The notes under the pieces are model-generated. The model ran no database searches and was not told the DNA's origin. It saw only the letters and a list, made by a program, of their open reading frames with translations. The translations under genes and the position numbers were made by a program. From Ferruginibacter sp. (GTDB lineage Bacteria > Bacteroidota > Bacteroidia > Chitinophagales > Chitinophagaceae): a stretch of 64,000 nt of DNA. The stretch is from NCBI GenBank assembly GCA_019638525.1, contig JAHBTO010000003.1:1-64000 (forward strand), written 5' to 3'. Position 1 is the stretch's first letter, and every line of letters starts with the position of its first letter. Of the stretch, positions 8,839 through 16,514 are shown piece after piece.

Positions 8839-9578
8839 TGATAAAATATGGCATTATAGGCTATCCGTTAACACATTCTTTTTCCAGGCAATATTTTAAT
8901 AACAAAATTGAAAAAGACGATATTGAAGATGCCGTGTATGAGAATTATCCGTTACTAACTATTGATGAATTTCCCCGTTTATTAAAAGCAAATCCAGAAC
9001 TTAAGGGTTTAAGTGTTACCATACCATATAAAGAATCTGTCCTGCAATTCATCAACGATTTTTCAGATGAAGTGAAAAAAATTGGTGCAGCAAACTGTAT
9101 TAAAATTAAAGAAAACCATCTAGCTGCTTTTAATACCGATATTATTGGTTTTGAAAATTCTTTTGTTAAACTATTACAACCCATACATAAAAAAGCATTG
9201 GTTTTAGGTACAGGCGGCTCTTCAAAAGCAGTACAATATGTTTTGCAAAAACTGCATATTGACTATTTAGTTGTTTCGAGAAATGCGAATAATGAAAATG
9301 GTATTATTCAATACAAAGAAATTACTGCACCGGTAATGGATGAGTACAAAATAATCATTAATTGCACTCCCGTTGGCATGTCGCCCAATGAACATAGTTG
9401 CCCCGATATACCTTATGAACTGTTAACAGCCAATCATTATTTATTTGATCTTGTATATAAACCCCAAAAAACTCTTTTTTTACAAAAAGGCGAAAATAAA
9501 AATGCGGTTACCTGCAATGGGTTTGAAATGCTGATATTGCAAGCTGAAGAAAACTGGCGTATTTGGAATGAGGAATAG
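8838..9578 (+). CDS. aroE: Shikimate dehydrogenase
   Basis: 246 residues, slightly short but normal for Bacteroidota AroE. It reduces 3-dehydroshikimate with NADPH in the chorismate pathway. Visible motifs: substrate-binding Pro-Leu-x-His-Ser (10-14), catalytic Lys65 in Val-Thr-Ile-Pro-Tyr-Lys, Asp near residue 100 in Asn-Thr-Asp, the nucleotide loop Gly-Thr-Gly-Gly-Ser-Ser, and Asn-Cys-Thr-Pro-Val-Gly-Met. It overlaps the ComA-like gene by one base, which places both proteins on one transcript. Confidence 0.94.
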   Translation: MIKYGIIGYPLTHSFSRQYFNNKIEKDDIEDAVYENYPLLTIDEFPRLLKANPELKGLSVTIPYKESVLQFINDFSDEVKKIGAANCIKIKENHLAAFNTDIIGFENSFVKLLQPIHKKALVLGTGGSSKAVQYVLQKLHIDYLVVSRNANNENGIIQYKEITAPVMDEYKIIINCTPVGMSPNEHSCPDIPYELLTANHYLFDLVYKPQKTLFLQKGENKNAVTCNGFEMLILQAEENWRIWNEE

Positions 9579-9614
9579 TATTGATAAGGCCGTTAATTTA
9601 CACAGCATCAAATA

Positions 9615-10049
9615 TTATTTTATATCTAAAATATTTCTCAGTTTGGCTGGTATTTCTGCAATTTTTTTTGCAGTATAATCATAACACACCATTCCGGTTT
9701 TTGCATGAGCAAGCAAAATGGATTTGTAGTTCCTTGTTGTACATAATTTGTAATACAATTCAAAACTTACACGGGCAATTTCGGTAGCATACATTTCTAT
9801 ATCAATTATATCTCCGTAAAACGATTCGTTTTTAAAATCAATAGCTAGGTCGCTCATAATTAACCCAACAGATTCTATATCCAGTTCGGTATAATTATGC
9901 TGTTTAAGCCATTGCACCCTGCTTTCGTGAATAATGCTAACAAAAGCATCATTACCTACGTGATTGCCGTAATTTATATCTGTTATACGTACAGGTATTT
10001 TAAAAGATGCGATAGCATTTCCCGGCATATCAATTTTTGCTCTTGCCAT
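9615..10049 (-). CDS. Acyl-CoA thioesterase (YbgC/FadM-like hot-dog fold)
   Basis: 144 residues, a single 4HBT hot-dog domain. Near the N-terminus the pattern Arg-x-Thr-Asp-Ile-Asn-Tyr-Gly-Asn-His-Val-Gly-Asn-Asp holds the position normally taken by the catalytic Asp and the start of the long helix; here Asn replaces the usual Asp in DxxGH-type enzymes (Asn-Tyr-Gly-Asn-His), so exact catalysis is uncertain. It likely hydrolyses an acyl-CoA or acyl-ACP. It begins one base after the rdgB stop codon, so the unknown protein, rdgB and this gene form a minus-strand operon. Confidence 0.8.
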   Translation of the reverse strand: MARAKIDMPGNAIASFKIPVRITDINYGNHVGNDAFVSIIHESRVQWLKQHNYTELDIESVGLIMSDLAIDFKNESFYGDIIDIEMYATEIARVSFELYYKLCTTRNYKSILLAHAKTGMVCYDYTAKKIAEIPAKLRNILDIK

Positions 10050-10050
10050 A

Positions 10051-10626
10051 TTATTTATTCAAAAAAAGTATTAATTTTTCCATTGCTTTTTTTCGATGGC
10101 TGAACTTATTTTTTTCATTTATATCCATTTCGGCAAAAGTGTTTGTACTTCCATCAGGAATAAAAACAGGATCATATCCAAATCCATTAGCACCTTTTCG
10201 TTCATCTGTAATTTTACCATTGCATATACCTTCAAAGAGAAATTCTTTTCCATCTTTAATAAGAGAAATCACTGTTCTAAATCGGGCTGTTTTATTTTTT
10301 TGAGGTTTTATGTTCAATAGCAGCTTATCAATATTTGAATCAAAATTTTTATTATTACCTGCATACCGGGCACTTTTAACTCCCGGTTCTCCATCTAAAG
10401 CTTCCACTTCAAGGCCGGTATCTTCACTAAAACAGTTGTTTCCTGTAAGTTTAAATATTGTTTTGGATTTTTCACTTGCATTTGCTTCCAGTGTATTGTG
10501 AGGTTCAGGAATATCAATATCTATCCCGGCTTCTTTAAGACTAATGACGGTAAACCGGTTTGATAAAACAGCACGTACCTCATTAACCTTATTTTGATTG
10601 TTAGTGGCAAATATGATAGTATCCAT
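10051..10626 (-). CDS. rdgB: RdgB/HAM1 XTP/dITP pyrophosphatase
   Basis: 191 residues. It removes non-canonical purine triphosphates (ITP, dITP, XTP) from the nucleotide pool, giving monophosphate and pyrophosphate. Signatures are the N-terminal Phe-Ala-Thr-Asn-Asn-x-x-Lys, Glu-Asp-Thr-Gly-Leu-x-Val-x-Ala-Leu-x-Gly-x-Pro-Gly with Ser-Ala-Arg-Tyr-Ala-Gly, Gly-Phe-Gly-Tyr-Asp-Pro-x-Phe, and the C-terminal Ser-His-Arg-x-Lys-Ala. Second gene of the minus-strand trio, 12 bases after the unknown protein and one base before the thioesterase. Confidence 0.95.
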   Translation of the reverse strand: MDTIIFATNNQNKVNEVRAVLSNRFTVISLKEAGIDIDIPEPHNTLEANASEKSKTIFKLTGNNCFSEDTGLEVEALDGEPGVKSARYAGNNKNFDSNIDKLLLNIKPQKNKTARFRTVISLIKDGKEFLFEGICNGKITDERKGANGFGYDPVFIPDGSTNTFAEMDINEKNKFSHRKKAMEKLILFLNK

Positions 10627-10638
10627 CTTAGTTTGATA

Positions 10639-11139
10639 TCAAATTGAAAAAATTTTTTTAAGACAGTTCCAAAGTTTCAATTTTTCAGACTTATCTTTTT
10701 GTAATTGCGATAAACTTTCTGATGATAAAAATACCTGGTTGTTAAATTTTTGAACCTGGTAATGTGGTATTTGCAAGGGTAAGTTTATTGCATCCGGATG
10801 CAAGCCAAATAATAAAACTATTTCTGATTTTAGAATGTTTGAAATTTCTTTATAAGTACAATGCAGGTTTTTAGAAAGGTTAATAACCGAAACATCTGCC
10901 ATCGTTAATTTACAAGCGGTTAAAATGTCAAGTAAAAAACTCAATTGTTCGTCGGGTAAATAAATAGCTTCATTATTATCAACAATTATTGTTACATGTT
11001 TTAAATTTTCTCCCAAATACAAAAGTTTTTCATCATTATCATTTACTTGTACGGGTTTATAAGGTTTTAAATCATACAATGATTTGTTATATAAACCTGC
11101 AATTATGCTGGCAGGCAGTTGAATATTGTCTAAACTCAT
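10639..11139 (-). CDS. Unknown protein upstream of rdgB
   Basis: 166 residues with no signal peptide or membrane segment. It has hydrophobic beta strands alternating with helices (a strand Val-Thr-Ile-Ile-Val-Asp-Asn, a helical Leu-Ser-Phe-Leu-Leu-Asp-Ile-Leu, a strand Val-Ser-Val-Ile-Asn-Leu, then Ile-Val-Leu-Leu-Phe-Gly-Leu), which suggests a small alpha/beta domain. The size and the Leu-Phe-Gly-Leu strand recall DNA polymerase III psi or UDG-fold relatives, but this is too weak to name it. First gene of the operon with rdgB; divergent from ilvE, 55 bases from its start. Confidence 0.6.
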   Translation of the reverse strand: MSLDNIQLPASIIAGLYNKSLYDLKPYKPVQVNDNDEKLLYLGENLKHVTIIVDNNEAIYLPDEQLSFLLDILTACKLTMADVSVINLSKNLHCTYKEISNILKSEIVLLFGLHPDAINLPLQIPHYQVQKFNNQVFLSSESLSQLQKDKSEKLKLWNCLKKIFSI

Positions 11140-11194
11140 CTAAAGGTATTTTTAACTCTTGATTTTTTCGTTTCTTTGTTGTAAAATTAACGAT

Positions 11195-12259
11195 ATGATT
11201 GCAGCAGAAAACATTAATATTACAAAGGTAGAAAGTAGCAAATTAAAAGACATTAACCTAGAAAACATCCCATTCGGAAAATATTTTACCGATCATATGC
11301 TGGAAGTGGATTTTGAAGACGGCGAATGGAAAAATGCAGAAATAAAACCCTATCAACCATTATTATTAGACCCCTCAACTGCAGCCTTACATTATGGTCA
11401 GGCAATTTTTGAAGGTATAAAAGCATACAAAAACAATAAAGGCGAAGCTTTTATTTTCAGGCCTTTAGACAATTTTAAACGATTTAATATTTCGGCCGAA
11501 AGAATGCAGATGCCACAAGTTCCCGAAGAATTATTTATGGAAGGCATGCGTCAATTGATTGAATTGGACAGAAACTGGATTCCAAACCAGGCAGATCATT
11601 CATTATATATTCGTCCTTTTATGTTTAGCAGTGATGCAATGATTGGCGTACGGTCGAGCGACAAATATAAATTTATGATTATTTTAAGCCCAACCGGGCC
11701 ATATTACAGTGCTCCTATGCGTATTTATGTAGAGGAACAATATGTACGTGCTGTACCCGGAGGAGTTGGGTATGCTAAGACTGCCGGAAATTATGGCGCT
11801 GCTATGTATGCAACTGCCCTGGCAAAAAGCAAAGGGTACGACCAAGTATTATGGACCGATGCCTTTGAACATAAATATGTACAGGAATGTGGCACTATGA
11901 ATGTTTTTTTTATAATTGGCAATAAAGCTATTACGCCGGGCCTGGAAACAGGAACTATTTTATCAGGCATTACAAGAGATAGTGTTATTACCGTTTTAAA
12001 GGAAATGAATTTTGAAGTAGAGGAAAGGCAGTTAAATATTGACGAAATCATTGAAGCACATAAGGCCGGCCATTTAAAAGAAGTATTTGGCACCGGTACC
12101 GCAGCCACAATTTCGCTAATTAAAGAATTAAGGTATAAGGATTATGTGATGGAATTTGACGTAAATAGCTGGAAAACAGCACCTGCGGTAAAGAGCCATT
12201 TAAATAAAATACGTTATGGTCAAATACCCGATGTACACGATTGGATGTTGAAAGTTTGA
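11195..12259 (+). CDS. ilvE: Branched-chain amino acid aminotransferase
   Basis: 354 residues from the ATG at 11195; upstream codons from 11159 overlap the promoter region. Fold-type IV PLP enzyme that interconverts Leu, Ile and Val with their 2-oxo acids. The catalytic Lys is expected at residue 195 in Tyr-Ala-Lys-Thr-Ala-Gly-Asn-Tyr, and the phosphate-binding and substrate loops show as Glu-Cys-Gly-Thr-Met-Asn, Gly-Ile-Thr-Arg and Gly-Thr-Gly-Thr-Ala. Its N-terminal Leu-His-Tyr-Gly-Gln-Ala-Ile-Phe-Glu-Gly block is typical of the larger (eukaryote-like) BCAT subgroup. A near-consensus -7 (TTTCTTTG, 11171-11178) lies upstream and a terminator follows. Confidence 0.95.
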   Translation: MIAAENINITKVESSKLKDINLENIPFGKYFTDHMLEVDFEDGEWKNAEIKPYQPLLLDPSTAALHYGQAIFEGIKAYKNNKGEAFIFRPLDNFKRFNISAERMQMPQVPEELFMEGMRQLIELDRNWIPNQADHSLYIRPFMFSSDAMIGVRSSDKYKFMIILSPTGPYYSAPMRIYVEEQYVRAVPGGVGYAKTAGNYGAAMYATALAKSKGYDQVLWTDAFEHKYVQECGTMNVFFIIGNKAITPGLETGTILSGITRDSVITVLKEMNFEVEERQLNIDEIIEAHKAGHLKEVFGTGTAATISLIKELRYKDYVMEFDVNSWKTAPAVKSHLNKIRYGQIPDVHDWMLKV

Positions 12260-12283
12260 TAAAGAAACTAATAATATACAGCT

Positions 12284-12312
12284 TAAAACCGCCTTTAATG
12301 GGCGGTTTTATA
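12284..12312 (+). terminator. Rho-independent terminator after ilvE
   Basis: A perfect 10-bp stem (12284-12293 with 12301-12310) closes a 7-nt loop; the A and T flanks make it usable in both directions. Confidence 0.88.
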
Positions 12313-12373
12313 TTGTAGGGCAAAAAAATTCAATTTTTTTGATTTTTAGTTTCTAAAATCAAATTGTAAATCC

Positions 12374-12381
12374 TACCTTTG
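12374..12381 (+). promoter_or_regulatory. -7 element of the rpsL-rpsG operon
   Basis: TACCTTTG matches TAnnTTTG, 24 bases before the rpsL ATG. The -33 region is AT-rich without a clear TTTG. Confidence 0.6.
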
Positions 12382-12405
12382 CCGTCCGAAAAATAAAAGG
12401 ATAAA

Positions 12406-12780
12406 ATGCCTACAATACAACAATTAGTAAGAAAAGGAAGAGAAGTAATTAAAGCAAAAAGCAAATCTAGGGCTTTGGATAGCTGTCCGCAGCGCAGGGG
12501 TGTATGTACCAGGGTATATACCACCACACCTAAAAAACCAAACTCTGCCTTGCGTAAAGTTGCTAAAGTGCGTTTAACCAATAAAATTGAAGTTATTGCC
12601 TATATACCGGGCGAAGGACACAATTTACAGGAACATAGTATTGTATTGATACGTGGCGGAAGGGTAAAAGATTTACCGGGTGTAAGGTATCATATAGTGC
12701 GTGGTAGCTTAGATACTGCCGGGGTTAAAGACCGTAAACAAAGCCGCAGTAAATACGGAACTAAAAGAGCAAAAAAATAA
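12406..12780 (+). CDS. rpsL: 30S ribosomal protein S12
   Basis: 124 residues, standard length. S12 sits at the decoding centre. The loop Thr-Pro-Lys-Lys-Pro-Asn-Ser-Ala (41-48) and the second conserved loop Asp-Leu-Pro-Gly-Val-Arg-Tyr-His are of the usual wild-type form; both are the sites where streptomycin-resistance changes are known in other bacteria and no such change is seen. First gene of the str-type operon, followed by rpsG after 56 bases. fusA is not next but 6.3 kb away. Confidence 0.98.
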   Translation: MPTIQQLVRKGREVIKAKSKSRALDSCPQRRGVCTRVYTTTPKKPNSALRKVAKVRLTNKIEVIAYIPGEGHNLQEHSIVLIRGGRVKDLPGVRYHIVRGSLDTAGVKDRKQSRSKYGTKRAKK

Positions 12781-12836
12781 TAAAACATCAAACCCAGTAA
12801 AATTAATACTGAGAAAGGTTTAATAAAATAACAACA

Positions 12837-13304
12837 ATGAGGAAGTCACAACCGAAAAAAATACCTTTAGCGCCAGATCCAAAGTTTAATGATAAACTGG
12901 TTACCCGTTTTGTAAATAACCTTATGTGGGCCGGTAAAAAAAGTGGTGCATACATCATTTTTTATAATGCTTTGGAAAAAGTATCAAAACAAACAGGTGA
13001 AGATGGATATGAAGTTTGGAAAAAAGCTTTGGCTAATATTACTCCTGGTGTTGAAGTTCGTAGCCGCCGTATTGGTGGAGCTACTTTTCAGATTCCATCT
13101 GAAGTTCGCCAGGACAGGAAGATTTCATTAAGTATTAAATGGATGATAAAATACAGCAGGGAAAGAAACGGTCGCAGCATGGCTGATAAATTAGCTAATG
13201 AAATTGTTGCTGCCAGTAAAGGTGAAGGCGCTGCATTTAAAAAGAAAGAAGATACACACCGTATGGCAGAAGCTAATAAGGCATTTGCTCATTTCAGAAT
13301 TTAA
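12837..13304 (+). CDS. rpsG: 30S ribosomal protein S7
   Basis: 155 residues, full length. S7 nucleates assembly of the 30S head by binding the 3' domain of 16S rRNA. Seen in the sequence: N-terminal Pro-Asp-Pro-Lys-Phe-x-x-Lys-Leu-Val-x-x-Phe-Val-Asn, the Asn-Ile-x-Pro-Gly-Val-Glu-Val-x-Ser-Arg-Arg-x-Gly-Gly-Ala block, and the C-terminal [17 protein letters not shown]. Second gene of the rpsL operon; a terminator follows directly, so fusA is not co-transcribed. Confidence 0.98.
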   Translation: MRKSQPKKIPLAPDPKFNDKLVTRFVNNLMWAGKKSGAYIIFYNALEKVSKQTGEDGYEVWKKALANITPGVEVRSRRIGGATFQIPSEVRQDRKISLSIKWMIKYSRERNGRSMADKLANEIVAASKGEGAAFKKKEDTHRMAEANKAFAHFRI

Positions 13305-13326
13305 TTTATCCTTATAATTATTTATA

Positions 13327-13356
13327 GCCATCTCAATATTTGGGATGGCTTTTTTA
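13327..13356 (+). terminator. Rho-independent terminator after rpsG
   Basis: An 8-bp stem (13327-13334 with 13342-13349, one wobble) with a 7-nt loop and a T6 tract. It ends the rpsL-rpsG transcript before the inserted catabolic genes. Confidence 0.88.
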
Positions 13357-13402
13357 TTACTATATCTTTATAGCATAAGGTAATTATCATTTCAAAGTAA
13401 AT

Positions 13403-14278
13403 ATGCAAAGAAGAAATTTTATTAAACAGTCGGCAATACTTTCTGCAGGTATGATGGCCATGCCCGAGCTGGCATTTAAAAGAAATTATAAAATAGGCTT
13501 ACAATTGTATACATTAAGAGATATAATTGCTACTGATGTTTTAAGTACTTTTAAAAAGATAAAAAGTGCGGGTTATACCGAAGTGGAAATGTATGGGCTT
13601 GATAAGGATAATAAGTTTTTTGGGCATACTGTTAAGCAAATTGCAGGGTTTCTTAAAACTTCGGGCCTTAGTAGCTCAGGCGGGCATTATACACCCGAAG
13701 ATTTTTTATATAATAACGGAAATGGAGACGATGTAAAAAACTTGTGTGATGTGGCACATAAGCTTGGCCATTCTTATATTATTATAGCCTGGCTCGATGA
13801 GGCACAAAGAGATACAATTGATAAGTATAAGAAACTGGCCGAAAGAATAAACCTGGCAAGCGAAATATGTAAAAAAGCAAACCTGCAGTTAGCGTATCAT
13901 AATCATAGTTACGAATTTGAAGATATGAACGGGCAACATGGTTATGATATATTACTTAACAATACCGACAGTAACCTGGTAAAAATGGAGTTGGACCTGT
14001 ATTGGGTTGTTAAATCTGGTTACGATCCTATAACGATATTTAAGGCTCACCCAGGTAGGTTTCCCTTATGGCATGTAAAAGATATGGATAAAATTAACAA
14101 TACCAAAAATACAGAAATTGGTAACGGCCTGATTGATTTTAAAAAGATTTTTGCTGCCTCTGAGTTAGCAGGGGTAAAGCATTACATTATAGAACAGGAA
14201 AATAATTACCATCCTGATTTTTATGGAAGCATTACATCAAGCAATAAAGCTGTAAAAAAATTATTACGGCATATCTAA
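13403..14278 (+). CDS. Exported sugar isomerase/epimerase-like TIM barrel (Tat signal)
   Basis: 291 residues. The N-terminus Gln-Arg-Arg-Asn-Phe-Ile-Lys followed by a short hydrophobic stretch is a twin-arginine signal, so the folded protein is likely exported. The rest is a xylose-isomerase-like TIM barrel (AP endonuclease family 2): Gly-Leu-Gln-Leu-Tyr-Thr-Leu-Arg at the start of the barrel, Tyr-His-Asn-His at about 163, an acidic ligand Met-Glu-Leu-Asp-Leu-Tyr-Trp, Trp-His-Val-Lys-Asp-Met-Asp, and a C-terminal Ile-Glu-Gln-Glu. These supply the usual metal ligands. Substrate unknown; by context it acts on a keto-sugar or sugar. It is convergent with the DUF1080 gene. Confidence 0.82.
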   Translation: MQRRNFIKQSAILSAGMMAMPELAFKRNYKIGLQLYTLRDIIATDVLSTFKKIKSAGYTEVEMYGLDKDNKFFGHTVKQIAGFLKTSGLSSSGGHYTPEDFLYNNGNGDDVKNLCDVAHKLGHSYIIIAWLDEAQRDTIDKYKKLAERINLASEICKKANLQLAYHNHSYEFEDMNGQHGYDILLNNTDSNLVKMELDLYWVVKSGYDPITIFKAHPGRFPLWHVKDMDKINNTKNTEIGNGLIDFKKIFAASELAGVKHYIIEQENNYHPDFYGSITSSNKAVKKLLRHI

Positions 14279-14294
14279 ACAAAGCGGTAATAAT

Positions 14295-15008
14295 TTATAA
14301 CCTTTTTATTTTTATATTTCTGTACCAAACTGTGTTTCCATGATCCTGTAATGCAATGCGCCCTTTTTTATAGGTACCAAACCCCGGGTAGTTTTTAAAT
14401 TTACTTCCGGCAATAAGATTTTTCCAATCATCATTCCATAAAGTTGTACTAACTACATTTGTTCCATTCAAGAAAAAATCAAGTTTGCCATTGTTTGCAA
14501 TAATCTCTACCTGGTTCCATTCTCCAACCGGTTTTACTGTTTCTTTACTGCACGATATAAGGTCGTATAAATCGCCTGCACGGTGTTTAATTATTTTTCC
14601 ATCGGGGTGGCCATCGTTATCCAACACTTGCATTTCGGGGCCGGTATTCCAGCAATACTCATATTTAGAAGTATCTTCATGTACATAAAAAATAATTCCA
14701 CTGTTACCGTTTTTGGATATTTTCCATTCTAATTGCAGATCAAAATTTTCAAATTCTTCATCTGTAACAATATCACCTCCGGCTTTTGTTTGCCATCCAT
14801 CTTGTTTTTCTGTATCCAGATATAGAACACCATCCTTTACTTTCCAGGCTTCACCAATGGTTTTTTTTCCGTAAGTATGCCAGCCCTTTAATGTCTTACC
14901 ATCAAACAAGGAAATCCATTCGTTAGAAGAACTCATAGCTTTTTTTGATTGGGTATTGCAACCGGATACAACTATTGTAAATAGCAGCAACAGTTTTATA
15001 TTTTTCAT
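14295..15008 (-). CDS. DUF1080 lipoprotein, 3-keto-glycoside hydrolase family
   Basis: 237 residues. A lipoprotein signal ends Val-Val-Ser-Gly-Cys (Cys17), so it is membrane-anchored in the periplasm or on the outer membrane. The mature part is a single concanavalin-like DUF1080 domain (PF06439), with Ser-Leu-Phe-Asp-Gly-Lys-Thr-Leu-x-Gly-Trp at the start, Asp-Phe-x-Leu-x-x-Glu-Trp-Lys, Gly-Asn-Ser-Gly-Ile-x-Phe, and Gln-Asp-His-Gly near the end. Members act on 3-keto-glucosides or 3-keto-disaccharides. Last gene of the minus-strand operon, 12 bases after the cytochrome c. Confidence 0.88.
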   Translation of the reverse strand: MKNIKLLLLFTIVVSGCNTQSKKAMSSSNEWISLFDGKTLKGWHTYGKKTIGEAWKVKDGVLYLDTEKQDGWQTKAGGDIVTDEEFENFDLQLEWKISKNGNSGIIFYVHEDTSKYEYCWNTGPEMQVLDNDGHPDGKIIKHRAGDLYDLISCSKETVKPVGEWNQVEIIANNGKLDFFLNGTNVVSTTLWNDDWKNLIAGSKFKNYPGFGTYKKGRIALQDHGNTVWYRNIKIKRL

Positions 15009-15020
15009 TATAATTTTTAT

Positions 15021-15401
15021 TTAGTTTTTAAGCAATAAGATGTATTTCACCATTTTTTCAGCATCTTCTTTTTTTAAATCACGGTGGGGCAGCATTTGTA
15101 CTTCGCCCCATTGGCCAGAACTGCCGTTGATTACCCTGTCGGCCAGCATGCTTATATTTTCAGGCGTGTTTTCATACTTTTTTGCAATATCACCATAAGC
15201 AGGCCCAACTAATGGTTCCCTAAGTTTATGGCAGGTAAAGCAATCCGACTTGGCTACCAGGTTTAACCCTGCATCATAATCGGGGTTGTTCATTGCTGCG
15301 TTGTTGTCTTTTTTTTCTGTGCTGTTGTCCTTTTTTTCGTTTGAACTGTTGCAGGCCAAAAGAATAAATACTAGGAATGCACAAGCTGTAATTTTTTTCA
15401 T
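15021..15401 (-). CDS. Small lipoprotein cytochrome c
   Basis: 126 residues from the ATG at 15401 (a longer reading from 15434 overlaps the preceding gene). Lipobox Leu-Leu-Ala-Cys (Cys17), then a Lys/Asp/Asn-rich linker and one class I cytochrome c domain: heme motif Cys54-Phe-Thr-Cys57-His58, Gly-Pro-Ala-Tyr, and an axial Met103 in Val-Gln-Met-Leu-Pro. It is a lipid-anchored single-heme electron carrier. Its place between a sugar isomerase and a DUF1080 hydrolase suggests it accepts electrons from sugar oxidation, or serves an unseen dehydrogenase. That link is inference from operon position. Confidence 0.88.
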   Translation of the reverse strand: MKKITACAFLVFILLACNSSNEKKDNSTEKKDNNAAMNNPDYDAGLNLVAKSDCFTCHKLREPLVGPAYGDIAKKYENTPENISMLADRVINGSSGQWGEVQMLPHRDLKKEDAEKMVKYILLLKN

Positions 15402-15420
15402 AATAAAAGTTGATTTAAGT

Positions 15421-16482
15421 TTATTGAATTCCAAGAATTTTTTTATTTAAATCAGTATCAGTTTTTATGCCGGCAAAATCATCAAATGCTTTGTCGGTAA
15501 CACGTATGATATGATCGTTTATAAATTTTGCACCTTCCCTGGCACCGTCTTCGGGATGTTTAATGCAGCATTCCCATTCCATTACTGCCCATCCATTAAA
15601 TGCATACTGTGTTAATTTGCTAAAGATAGATTTAAAGTCAACCTGTCCATCGCCCGGGCTGCGATAACGGCCTGCCCTGTTTAGCCAGTTCTGATATCCC
15701 CCAAATGTACCTTGCCTACCGGTAGCATTAAACTCTGCATCTTTTACATGAAAAGCTTTTATGCGTTGGTGGTAAATATCAATATAATCGAGATAATTTA
15801 ATTGTTGCAAAACAAAATGTGATGGATCGTAAAGCAAACAGGCTCTTGAATGATTATTTACTTTATCTAAAAACATTTCATAAGTAATACCATCAAATAA
15901 ATCTTCTCCAGGGTGTATTTCATAACAAATATCCACACCACATTCATCAAAATAATTAAGTATGGGCATCCAACGCTTAGCCAGTTCTGTAAAACCTTCA
16001 TCAACCAGGCCAGGCGGTCTTTGTGGCCAGGGGTGAAAAGTGTGCCACAATAACGATCCACTGAAAGTGGCATGTGCATTAAGCTGTAAGTGTTGCGATG
16101 CTTTTGCTGCATATTTCACCTGCTCAATTGCCCAACCTGTTCTTGCTTTTGAATTACCATGCATTTCTGCAGGTGCAAAAGCATCAAACATGCTATCGTA
16201 TGCAGGATGTACAGCTACAAGTTGCCCCTGTAAGTGTGTGCTTAATTCGGAGATTTGTAAACCATAAGAATTTATTTTTCCTTTCAGTTCATCACAATAT
16301 GTTTTACTTTCTGCTGCTAGCTTAAGGTCAATCAGCCTTTTTTCCCAGGTGGGTATTTGTACTGCTTTAAACCCAATGGAAGCAGCCCATTTGCAAATAC
16401 CATCAAGCGAATTGAATGGTTCTTTATCACCCATAAACTGTGCTAAAAAAATCCCCGGACCTTTAATCGTTTGCATGACCAA
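15421..16482 (-). CDS. Sugar phosphate isomerase/epimerase family protein
   Basis: 353 residues, no signal peptide, so cytosolic. TIM barrel of the xylose-isomerase-like superfamily. Likely metal ligands are Glu in Cys-Tyr-Glu-Ile-His-Pro-Gly-Glu, Asp in Leu-Tyr-Asp-Pro-Ser-His, His in Phe-His-Val-Lys-Asp-Ala-Glu and Glu in Val-Met-Glu-Trp-Glu. Starts at the first or third codon are both ATG (Met-Val-Met). Homologues usually accompany Gfo/Idh oxidoreductases in sugar or inositol catabolism. It follows the oxidoreductase by 32 bases and precedes the cytochrome c by 19 bases. Confidence 0.88.
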   Translation of the reverse strand: MVMQTIKGPGIFLAQFMGDKEPFNSLDGICKWAASIGFKAVQIPTWEKRLIDLKLAAESKTYCDELKGKINSYGLQISELSTHLQGQLVAVHPAYDSMFDAFAPAEMHGNSKARTGWAIEQVKYAAKASQHLQLNAHATFSGSLLWHTFHPWPQRPPGLVDEGFTELAKRWMPILNYFDECGVDICYEIHPGEDLFDGITYEMFLDKVNNHSRACLLYDPSHFVLQQLNYLDYIDIYHQRIKAFHVKDAEFNATGRQGTFGGYQNWLNRAGRYRSPGDGQVDFKSIFSKLTQYAFNGWAVMEWECCIKHPEDGAREGAKFINDHIIRVTDKAFDDFAGIKTDTDLNKKILGIQ

Positions 16483-16514
16483 TAATTTCTATCCTCAATT
16501 TAAGTGTAACCATT

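Noticed and set aside
9581..9787. 68-codon plus-strand open frame after aroE
   Set aside because: It lies mostly opposite the thioesterase gene and shows no start signal or family.
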